Source: Nitrosotalea sp.
Lineage (GTDB): Archaea > Thermoproteota > Nitrososphaeria > Nitrososphaerales > Nitrosopumilaceae
NCBI GenBank assembly: GCA_031296345.1
Contig: JARLFW010000123.1
Span: 1-5,741, forward strand
Length of the DNA: 5,741 nucleotides
Direction of reading: 5' to 3'
Positions 1 through 5,495 of the stretch are shown in pieces (the first letter of the stretch is position 1; each line of letters opens with the position of its first letter). A model generated the notes under the pieces. It made no database searches. It was not told the DNA's origin and was given only the letters and a program-made list of their open reading frames with translations. A program made the position numbers and the translations under genes.

Positions 1-178
1 AGAGATGGCACTTGGAGTCTTAGACCAAGAGTTCAAACCAAAGATGAGCGAACAGGATGCTGTAAAACTAGCAGTCAAATCTATAAAATCTGCAATAATG
101 AGAGACAACGCAAGTGGTGACGGGATTGACGTACTTGTAGTTGACAAGAACGGAACAAGAGAAACTACTGAAAAATAG
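1..178 (+). CDS. psmB: Proteasome beta subunit, C-terminal end (partial)
   Basis: The reading frame is open from the left edge (first full codon at base 2) and ends at TAG 176-178, giving the last 58 residues. Archaeal 20S proteasome beta subunits are N-terminal-threonine proteases that form the inner rings of the protein-degrading chamber in the cytoplasm. The fragment has the conserved C-terminal pattern of the family: a helix with spaced alanines and lysines followed by the block RDNASGDGID (fragment residues 34-43). In this block Asp35 and Ser38 match the Asp and Ser (Asp166/Ser169 in Thermoplasma numbering) that support the catalytic Thr1. The rest (residues 44-58) is a final beta strand and a charged Lys-rich tail. 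Thr1, Asp17 and Lys33 lie outside the window, so activity cannot be judged, and archaeal genomes can carry more than one beta paralogue. The gene converges on the PUA gene with only 5 bp between the stop codons. Family assignment is strong. Confidence 0.9.
   Translation, partial: EMALGVLDQEFKPKMSEQDAVKLAVKSIKSAIMRDNASGDGIDVLVVDKNGTRETTEK
171..175 (-). terminator. Candidate T-tract terminator of the hom-PUA operon
   Basis: On the minus strand five T occur 9 nt after the PUA stop codon (184-186). They are the complement of the A run in the last Glu-Lys codons of psmB. This mirrors the T tract that follows psmB on the other strand. Inference from position and composition only. Confidence 0.3.
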
Positions 179-183
179 ATTAT

Positions 184-660
184 TTACTTTTTAATTAATT
201 TAGCAGCTTCCCAATATTTGTCTGAAATATAATGTAGGTTCTTTACAACTTCACCTTTTGATATGTTTGCCATCTCCTCACTTGATACCAATGCTTTTCC
301 AATTGCAAGAAACTTGTTGTGTACTTCTTCAACCACACAAATTATGTCATCTTTTTGAAATTCTGTGAATTTTTTAATTCCAGGACGCATGACATTGGCT
401 CCATTGCAAACAAACTTTATTGCTCCTGAATCAACTACTGCCTTTGGAAATTTTTCTAAAAGTCCTATCTCTGAAAGAAATGGAAGATAAATTTCTCCTA
501 TTCGTATTGCTGTAATATTATCTCCTGTTATCATGCTTGTACTGTCATCAAGTTCATGTAGCACTAACGTCTTTGCTTTTGGTAACTCGATACGCCACTG
601 TTTAGTCATTTTATCAATGACTTCTGAAATATCGCTTTTGGATATGTTATGCGATTTCAA
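184..660 (-). CDS. PUA-domain RNA-binding protein, archaeal MCT-1/Tma20-like
   Basis: This 158-residue protein has the two-part plan of archaeal stand-alone PUA proteins related to eukaryotic MCT-1/Tma20 and the MCT-1-like part of eIF2D. Residues about 1-70 form a mixed alpha/beta pre-PUA domain, and residues about 72-150 form the PUA domain. The PUA signature is clear: PKAVVDSGAIKFV (72-84), then GANVMRPGI (87-95), a KDDI turn (103-106) and the closing strand ending near DKYW. Eukaryotic relatives act on ribosomes in re-initiation and recycling; the archaeal role is expected to be tRNA- or ribosome-linked but is not shown here. The start is TTG at 658-660, the only start giving a complete N-terminal domain; the first internal ATG is codon 18. 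It overlaps the end of hom by 14 bp, so it is probably co-transcribed and translated through coupling. No strong ribosome binding site precedes it. The stop lies 5 bp from the convergent psmB stop. Confidence 0.85.
   Translation of the reverse strand: MKSHNISKSDISEVIDKMTKQWRIELPKAKTLVLHELDDSTSMITGDNITAIRIGEIYLPFLSEIGLLEKFPKAVVDSGAIKFVCNGANVMRPGIKKFTEFQKDDIICVVEEVHNKFLAIGKALVSSEEMANISKGEVVKNLHYISDKYWEAAKLIKK
188..192 (+). terminator. Candidate T-tract terminator of psmB
   Basis: A run of five T starts 10 nt after the psmB stop, followed by AT-rich sequence. Archaeal RNA polymerase terminates at such T-rich tracts without needing a hairpin. The tract lies inside the opposite-strand PUA gene, where it is the complement of its last two Lys codons. 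Placement is suggestive only; T runs are common at this base composition. Confidence 0.35.
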
Positions 661-1666
661 TTCTCGACATTTCCTGTTTGATATCTAACAAATCACGTAA
701 AATCGAACTAGCTGTTTCTATGCCTCCTGCACCACGACCAATTATTGTCTGCTGACCAGAATGCTCTGAATTGAATGTAATGGCATTTAGAGTACCGTTG
801 ACACACATTGGATCATCAAGAGGTATCTCCTTTGGTGATACTACTAATTCCCTATCACATGAGGCAATCAATTTTACTGCGCAATCCTGTGATGTTGCTT
901 TTTTAATATCTGACGTAGTAACGTCTCTAATTCCTATTCTTTTGATGTCTTTCATGGTTACTTTCATGTCCATTATCCAATTGGCAAGTATGACAAGTTT
1001 AGCCGCTGCATCAAAACCGTCTATATCTAATGACTCGTCTGCTTCAACATATCCTTTCTTCTTGGCATCTGCAAGAGCTGCTTTGAATGTTAACCCGGTG
1101 GCCATGTTTGTCAGTATGTAGTTAGTAGTACCATTTAGAATTCCTTGGAATGATATTATGCGTTCTCCTCGCAAACTGTTCTTTGCATAATCTAAGATTG
1201 GTGTTCCTCCTCCGACAGTTCCACTAAATTTTAATTGGACTTGATTGTATGTTGCCAATTCAATCAGCGATGGAAATGCAAGAGCTAGGGGTCCTTTATT
1301 TACGGTAATTACATGCAATCCTTTTTTCATTGCGCTTACAATATGCGACATGCCAGGCTCTGCATCTTTGTAGTTACTTGGGGTGGTCTCAATTAGTACT
1401 TCTGCATCCATTCCATTTATCATGTCAAGACCATTTGCGTCTTTTTCCTTGTTATGATATTTTCGTATGTTTCCATATTTTTTCTTCACCTCTAACAATC
1501 TATTCAAATCAAGACCTGCTGAAGATGCTGCTGAACCTTTTGAATCAAATACTCCAACTATTCTTGGCTTTAATCCGTGTTTTGCATATAGATCCTCTGA
1601 TCTAGAAAGTAATAGTTTTGCAAAACTTTGTCCCACAACTCCAAAACCTGCTAATATTACTCGCAA
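647..1666 (-). CDS. hom: Homoserine dehydrogenase, catalytic-domain-only form
   Basis: It catalyses NAD(P)H-dependent reduction of aspartate-4-semialdehyde to homoserine, the branch point toward threonine and methionine, in the cytoplasm. The 339-residue protein has an N-terminal Rossmann fold with GFGVVG (7-12), the family block VITVNKGPLA (119-128), the SGTVGGGTPILDY segment (148-160) leading into GILNGTTNYIL (175-185), and the substrate/catalytic block GYVEADESLDIDGFDAAAK (205-223). In that block Glu208, Asp214, Asp219 and Lys223 correspond to the active-site residues of yeast homoserine dehydrogenase. A Gly-rich RGAGG segment (311-315) closes the nucleotide-binding part. There is no C-terminal ACT domain, so threonine feedback through ACT is not expected; the length is that of short archaeal/fungal-type enzymes. 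The start is TTG (1664-1666): in frame upstream only ATA separates it from a TGA stop, so no longer form is possible. A box A sits at the right distance for a leaderless transcript. It overlaps the downstream PUA gene by 14 bp. Confidence 0.93.
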   Translation of the reverse strand: MRVILAGFGVVGQSFAKLLLSRSEDLYAKHGLKPRIVGVFDSKGSAASSAGLDLNRLLEVKKKYGNIRKYHNKEKDANGLDMINGMDAEVLIETTPSNYKDAEPGMSHIVSAMKKGLHVITVNKGPLALAFPSLIELATYNQVQLKFSGTVGGGTPILDYAKNSLRGERIISFQGILNGTTNYILTNMATGLTFKAALADAKKKGYVEADESLDIDGFDAAAKLVILANWIMDMKVTMKDIKRIGIRDVTTSDIKKATSQDCAVKLIASCDRELVVSPKEIPLDDPMCVNGTLNAITFNSEHSGQQTIIGRGAGGIETASSILRDLLDIKQEMSRIEIA

Positions 1667-1689
1667 TATTCACAAGACACATTTTGGTA

Positions 1690-1697
1690 TTAATTAA
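1690..1697 (-). promoter_or_regulatory. Box A (TATA) promoter of hom
   Basis: The palindrome TTAATTAA is centred about 27 bp upstream of the hom TTG start, the usual box A to transcription-start distance in archaea. Transcription would then begin at or next to the start codon, giving a leaderless mRNA. This fits the absence of a Shine-Dalgarno motif before the TTG. Confidence 0.55.
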
Positions 1698-1720
1698 GAT
1701 TGACGAATTCTAAGATTACT

Positions 1721-1728
1721 TTATTAAA
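1721..1728 (+). promoter_or_regulatory. Box A (TATA) promoter of the 1750 gene
   Basis: TTATTAAA lies about 25 bp before the GTG start at 1750, so a leaderless transcript is likely. The element is the core of a symmetric sequence, CTTTA-T-TAAAG (1719-1729). The hom box A lies about 30 bp away and faces the other direction, so the two divergent promoters share only about 23 bp (1698-1720) of upstream DNA. Confidence 0.55.
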
Positions 1729-1749
1729 GCAATATAGGGGAATTATCAT

Positions 1750-2406
1750 GTGAAGTCAAAAAAGTATGTTTATTTGGGAATAATCGGCGCTGCCATAGCT
1801 GCAGTTATTATTGCAATTACCCAGTTCAACATTATTCCAGCAGTAGATCAAAATAATCAACAATCTGATCAAGTTGCATTTCTTGATTTTTCTTATGATG
1901 AGGAAAACTCTGATATCAGATCTGCCTTGGCAACACATCATATCAATATGACAAAACCAATTCAACTAAGTACTCAAGCTGACGTTCGTCAATATTGTAA
2001 TTTTCTCACTGATCCAAAAAAACAGGCTCTTGTAACATATTATACTTCAACCGAACTTAAAGATAATCAGGGATTTCTAGGAGATATTAGCATGTTAGGC
2101 TCCACTGATTTACCCGGGATTGTTGTAGTGGCAATGCAATCAAATCCCATGTTGACCAACTATGATGACGTAAAAACTGTTTTTGGAGTTGTTGTAAATA
2201 GTACTATGTGCCAGTGTTGGGACAAGGAAGTTCCTAATGGGTATCTCACTTTGTCTGCATTGGTGGACAAATTACGTGATACTCATTTGACTACTAAAGA
2301 CCCTACTACTAGTACTCAGGTACTTTCATTGGGAAACAAGCATTTCAAGATTGAACTTACTACCAACGACAGCGGTTATCTTTGGAAACTTCTTGTATCC
2401 AAGTAA
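1750..2406 (+). CDS. Membrane-anchored extracytoplasmic protein of unknown function
   Basis: I do not recognise this 218-residue protein. Residues 2-5 are basic (KSKK), and residues about 7-30 form one hydrophobic helix rich in Ile, Ala and Val: a signal anchor or uncleaved signal peptide. A polar Gln/Asn/Asp linker follows (33-41), and the remaining ~175 residues are a mixed alpha/beta soluble domain expected outside the membrane. There are only three cysteines, Cys83 and the Cys154-x-Cys156 pair, the latter within the Met-Cys-Gln-Cys-Trp stretch 153-157. This could be a disulfide or metal site. There is no lipobox. The start is GTG at 1750-1752; an in-frame TAG at 1735-1737 blocks any longer form and no other start codon lies between. 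An overlapping ATG at 1748 is followed directly by TGA. The same-strand TauE/SafE permease follows after 61 bp, which may mean shared function, but a separate promoter for it cannot be excluded. It is probably lineage-specific. Confidence 0.75.
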   Translation: MKSKKYVYLGIIGAAIAAVIIAITQFNIIPAVDQNNQQSDQVAFLDFSYDEENSDIRSALATHHINMTKPIQLSTQADVRQYCNFLTDPKKQALVTYYTSTELKDNQGFLGDISMLGSTDLPGIVVVAMQSNPMLTNYDDVKTVFGVVVNSTMCQCWDKEVPNGYLTLSALVDKLRDTHLTTKDPTTSTQVLSLGNKHFKIELTTNDSGYLWKLLVSK

Positions 2407-2443
2407 TTAACTCAATATCTTGGTTTACGAAGGTTGACGTGAC

Positions 2444-2451
2444 TCCTTAAT
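2444..2451 (+). promoter_or_regulatory. Weak candidate box A for the TauE/SafE gene
   Basis: TCCTTAAT is the only AT-rich element near the right distance, centred about 21-24 bp before the possible TTG (2468) or GTG (2471) starts. The match to box A is weaker than at the other promoters here, so read-through from the 1750 gene is an equal possibility. Confidence 0.25.
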
Positions 2452-2467
2452 CTGTAGAAAATATCTT

Positions 2468-3238
2468 TTGGTGTTATCATTGTTTGAATATTTGTGGCTC
2501 TTGCCACTTGGTTTTGTAGCTGGCATAATAGGTTCCATGATAGGACTTGGGGGAGGATTCATTGTAGTTCCAGTGTTGACATTTTTTGGATTCTCTCCAA
2601 CTCTTGCAGCAAGTGATAGCCTCTTTGCAGCTTTTAGTAATTCTGTAGCGTCTACTGCATCTTATGCTAGACAAAAAAGAATAGTGTACTCACTTGGCAT
2701 CAAGCTTGCGCTTATCTCAATACCTGGAACAATTCTAGGTGCGTATATTTCAGATGAAGTTTCTCCTCCTCTATTCAAGTTGTTATTTGGACTTGTACTT
2801 GTGGCATCATGTGTTTACATTTACTTGCGAAGAAAAATGGAATCAAGAGAATATCATTTATCAAAACAAATAATGCTTCTTGCGGTAGGTGCAAGCTTCT
2901 TTGCAGGTATAATCTCAAGTTTATTTGGAATTGGTGGCGGTGTTGTTTTTGTTCCCTTGATGGTAATTGCAATAGGGCTGTCAATGAAACTGGCTGCTCC
3001 TACTTCTCAATTCATCCTGATGTTTGCATCTGCCTCTGGCATGATAATGCATTCCATATTGGGTCATCCTAATTACTATGAGGCAGGAATGCTGTCTATA
3101 GGATCTTTCATAGGCGGTATAGTTGGAAGTAAACTGTCTACACGTATTGATGAGACAAAACTTAGAATGTTTGTAACTATTGTAATTGGGGCCACAGCAG
3201 TTAAACTAATTATTGACGCACTGGGGCGTCCTTCTTAA
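2468..3238 (+). CDS. TauE/SafE-family (DUF81) membrane permease
   Basis: This is a 256-residue integral membrane protein made of two homologous halves, as in the TauE/SafE family of anion or sulfur-compound exporters (sulfite, sulfoacetate, thiosulfate uptake relatives). The first half carries GLGGGFIVVPVL (26-37) followed by SPTLAASDSLFAAFSNS; the second carries GIGGGVVFVPLMV (154-166) followed by KLAAPTSQFILMFASAS. These paired Gly-rich VP segments with a following Ala/Ser helix are the family hallmark. About seven to eight hydrophobic helices are visible, with a positively charged loop (RRKMESR, 121-127) between the halves, and the length is typical. The substrate cannot be told from sequence. 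The start is uncertain between TTG 2468 and GTG 2471, adjacent in frame and differing by one residue. The gene follows the 1750 gene by 61 bp. Its last 29 bp overlap the opposite-strand MaoC-like gene. Confidence 0.9.
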   Translation: MVLSLFEYLWLLPLGFVAGIIGSMIGLGGGFIVVPVLTFFGFSPTLAASDSLFAAFSNSVASTASYARQKRIVYSLGIKLALISIPGTILGAYISDEVSPPLFKLLFGLVLVASCVYIYLRRKMESREYHLSKQIMLLAVGASFFAGIISSLFGIGGGVVFVPLMVIAIGLSMKLAAPTSQFILMFASASGMIMHSILGHPNYYEAGMLSIGSFIGGIVGSKLSTRIDETKLRMFVTIVIGATAVKLIIDALGRPS

Positions 3239-3674
3239 TCTGGTACATATTTTTCTTTGAAATTACAACTGTCTTTCCTTCTTCATTGACTCCTTCGAAA
3301 TCTATTGCTATTAACCCAAATTCCTCATTGAGTTCTTTCTTTTCTGAAATTTTAAATTTTATCTTTAACTTTTCATCTGTGAAAAGAGGTTTTAGAAATC
3401 TAGTTTGTCTATTATTCCAACTTGGGTCTCCATCTATTCCATAAAAAATCAACAGATTGCCATACATTTCTTCTAATTTTGTAAATTCTCCTTCCATCTT
3501 TGATAAAATGGCTCTTCCCGAAACCATTCTTTTCTCATTATTTAAAAATTCTTTATTCTCATAAATTATATTTTTAATTCCTGAAAATGAAAGATAACTA
3601 TCAAGCTCTGAGGAAGATATTTTGCACTCTGAATAAAATTCGTCACCGACGTTTAACTGGGTAAATTTTTTCAT
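3210..3674 (-). CDS. MaoC-like hot-dog protein with altered active site
   Basis: The 154-residue protein fits the MaoC/(R)-hydratase-like hot-dog family. The N-terminal LNVGDEF (7-13) matches the opening strand of such proteins. A helix leads to FSGIKNIIYEN (30-40), then a GRAILSKM helix (53-60), RFLKPLFTDEKLKIKF (92-107, the family's FLKPV-type strand) and a final strand TVVISKKNMYQI (135-146). In active hydratases the middle block reads SGDxNPxH. Here Ile33 replaces the catalytic Asp and Tyr38 the catalytic His, so ordinary hydration or dehydration of enoyl-CoA is doubtful. It may bind an acyl thioester, be a structural partner, or use other chemistry. The ATG start (3672-3674) shares one base with the TAA of the upstream SDR gene (TAATG), and no Shine-Dalgarno is visible, pointing to re-initiation coupling and a joint role. 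The 3' end overlaps the convergent permease gene by 29 bp. Fold assignment is likely, function unknown. Confidence 0.7.
   Translation of the reverse strand: MKKFTQLNVGDEFYSECKISSSELDSYLSFSGIKNIIYENKEFLNNEKRMVSGRAILSKMEGEFTKLEEMYGNLLIFYGIDGDPSWNNRQTRFLKPLFTDEKLKIKFKISEKKELNEEFGLIAIDFEGVNEEGKTVVISKKNMYQIKKDAPVRQ
3249..3258 (+). terminator. Candidate T-rich terminator of the TauE/SafE gene
   Basis: A run of five T, then C and three T, occurs 11-20 nt after the permease stop codon, with no hairpin needed in archaea. It lies within the antisense of the MaoC-like gene. Positional inference only. Confidence 0.35.
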
Positions 3675-5461
3675 TAGGTTCTTGTTTCATCTGGATAGTA
3701 AATTACCTCTACATTACTAGTTGATCTTCCAGAAGTGAGATAATTTACTGCCTTGATTATGTTTTCATTGTTTGGTTCTGTACCGTCTACGCTTCCAGGT
3801 AGTACCAAGTAAATTCTAAGTTTTGATTTTAGAACATCACTTAGTTCTTGGTTTACTGTTGTGGTAAATGGTCTGAGGGCACCTCTGAATACTTCAACTC
3901 TGGCTCTGTCTGCTCCAGTAACTTTACCCCCTGTTGGCATATCTGGCCCTATTACTATCATAGTTCCTTCCTTGTTTTTGAAAAGTGGTGGATTCTTTGC
4001 CCCTCCTGGAACAAATGTGTTGAGAGATTCTTGCAAAAAGATGGCTGGTGTGTTTATGAACTTGTCAACAAGGCCATCCCAGTCTTTTCTTGATAAATCT
4101 ACAAACTTGCCAACTTGGGGGACTTTGCCAGTTATGTATACTACAGTACTAATTGGTCCTATTTTTTGAGTTGCGGTGTTTAACATTTTCTTTACACTCT
4201 CTTGATTTGATAAATCCATTACATGAGAATGGAATTTTGATAATCGTTCTTCAGCAATCTTGGGACTTGTTTTTGAGATTAGTATAACTGTCTTTCCTCC
4301 ATTACTTTCAACTTTTTGTGCTAGAAATTCAGCTCTTACTACATCTGATTCATCCGTAGCATCTACTGCAAATAACACAACTTTGGCATTAAAGTTTGGC
4401 TGAGTCTCTGGAATAGAACATGCAATGTGTGGCTTGACTGGATAAAATACACGGTCTCCAGGTATGACTTTACCATTTAGGATCTGTCCAATGTTGTCAT
4501 CACTTAACATCAAAACAGTTTCTGCCACTTGAGGTTGTGTTAGGAACTGTTCATCTGCAATCATTTTACTCGTATTGTTTTGAATTTTTTCTGCAATCTG
4601 TTGGATTTTGGTCAATAATGCAGAAATTGTTTTTTCTAAATTTTGTATCTCTGATTCTGAACTGATTGACTTTAATTTTGCAAGTTTTGCCGCAGCTTTT
4701 ACAATTCCTTCTTTTACTATTTTTTCATCTTCGCCAAGTAATGGGAGTATGTCTACATTTACTATTTCCACTTCTTCTGGTGTTATATTTTCAAAACCGC
4801 TTACTCTCATAAATTCTGCAGCGGCTTTTGGATAGACTGTTTTGTAAATTCTGTCAGAGTGTACTGGTCCTGGATTTGTAGCAATTGATATGATTCCCTT
4901 GTCAGTCAACTCCCAAGACATTGCTTCTGCGAGTCTATTCTTTGCTCCTTGAGCTGCAGTGTATGGGCTTCGGAATCTGTATGGTCGTTGTTCATATGGT
5001 CTCTCTTCAGTAAAGAATGTAGAAATTGTTACTATTTTTGAGCCAGGCTTCATTGTTTTTATTGCCTGTGAAGATGTCCAAAATGTTCCAGTCAGATGTA
5101 TGCCAACTGTGCTCTTAAATTCAGAAATTGGAGAATTGGCAAAACAGGTTACTGGTCCTGAAACTCCTGCGTTGTTTACTACTATATCCACTCCACCATG
5201 TGACTTTTTGAGATCATCAAACATCTTTGAAACTCCTTCCTCATCACTTACATCAACACCTGAAAAAATTTTTACAAATGAACCGCTGTTTACTTTTGAT
5301 ATTACTTGCTCTATCTCTTTAGCAGCTTCTTCAAGTGGCTCTCTTCTTCTTCCTAAAATTACTATATTTGCGCCATTTTCTGCAAATTTCATGGCTATTG
5401 CCTTTCCAATTCCAGTTCCACTTCCAGTTATGACCACAATTTTATTTTGGAATTTTAACAT
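3674..5461 (-). CDS. Tandem-domain short-chain dehydrogenase/reductase (half-Mcr-like architecture)
   Basis: The 595-residue cytoplasmic protein contains two SDR-type Rossmann domains. Domain 1 (about 5-240) has the cofactor motif TGSGTGIG (12-19), basic residues after the second strand (Arg38-Arg40, suggesting NADPH), Asp70-Val71, NNAG (96-99), a catalytic-type Ser147 in ISTFF, Tyr167 and PGPV (197-200). The classical Tyr-x3-Lys is broken: position 171 is Gln, while Lys174 gives Tyr-x6-Lys spacing. A helical insert follows (about 245-305), then a return to the SDR C-terminal part (VAETVLMLSDD, LNGKVIPGD). Domain 2 (about 358-595) is a degenerate SDR lacking the Gly-rich motif and the Tyr/Lys pair. 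This double plan, with the inserted helices and a PGPV-x2-DR segment, resembles one half of Chloroflexus malonyl-CoA reductase as I remember it; no alignment was run. A thioester or aldehyde reductase role is inferred, substrate unknown. The start is ATG 5459-5461 with a box A about 30 bp upstream. It is followed by the MaoC-like gene through TAATG. Confidence 0.85.
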   Translation of the reverse strand: MLKFQNKIVVITGSGTGIGKAIAMKFAENGANIVILGRRREPLEEAAKEIEQVISKVNSGSFVKIFSGVDVSDEEGVSKMFDDLKKSHGGVDIVVNNAGVSGPVTCFANSPISEFKSTVGIHLTGTFWTSSQAIKTMKPGSKIVTISTFFTEERPYEQRPYRFRSPYTAAQGAKNRLAEAMSWELTDKGIISIATNPGPVHSDRIYKTVYPKAAAEFMRVSGFENITPEEVEIVNVDILPLLGEDEKIVKEGIVKAAAKLAKLKSISSESEIQNLEKTISALLTKIQQIAEKIQNNTSKMIADEQFLTQPQVAETVLMLSDDNIGQILNGKVIPGDRVFYPVKPHIACSIPETQPNFNAKVVLFAVDATDESDVVRAEFLAQKVESNGGKTVILISKTSPKIAEERLSKFHSHVMDLSNQESVKKMLNTATQKIGPISTVVYITGKVPQVGKFVDLSRKDWDGLVDKFINTPAIFLQESLNTFVPGGAKNPPLFKNKEGTMIVIGPDMPTGGKVTGADRARVEVFRGALRPFTTTVNQELSDVLKSKLRIYLVLPGSVDGTEPNNENIIKAVNYLTSGRSTSNVEVIYYPDETRT

Positions 5462-5487
5462 TTGATGTGATCTTGAATATTTTTGGA

Positions 5488-5495
5488 CTATTTAG
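5488..5495 (-). promoter_or_regulatory. Box A promoter of the SDR/MaoC-like operon
   Basis: On the minus strand CTAAATAG is centred about 30 bp before the SDR ATG, which predicts transcription starting within a few bases of the start codon. No Shine-Dalgarno motif lies before the ATG, in keeping with a leaderless or near-leaderless mRNA. The box is only moderately close to consensus. Confidence 0.4.

Noticed and set aside
771..1121. 116-codon plus-strand frame opposite hom
   Set aside because: Antisense to the catalytic block of homoserine dehydrogenase; no family features and no promoter. Shadow frame.
2809..3072. 87-codon frame within the TauE/SafE gene
   Set aside because: Overlaps the second family motif of the permease in another frame; Cys/Trp-rich composition typical of an off-frame translation.
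3861..4169. 102-codon plus-strand frame opposite SDR domain 2
   Set aside because: Shadow of the degenerate SDR domain; no promoter and no recognisable domain.
3674..5461. SDR gene as a frameshift fusion of two separate genes
   Set aside because: The frame is continuous, the linker is a coherent helical region, and the second domain is degenerate in the way known for double-SDR reductases, so an assembly or frameshift artefact is unlikely.
4959..5465. 168-codon plus-strand frame opposite the SDR gene
   Set aside because: It lies fully antisense to the best-supported part of the SDR gene (cofactor and NNAG motifs), has no box A at the right distance, and its composition is that of a mirrored coding frame.
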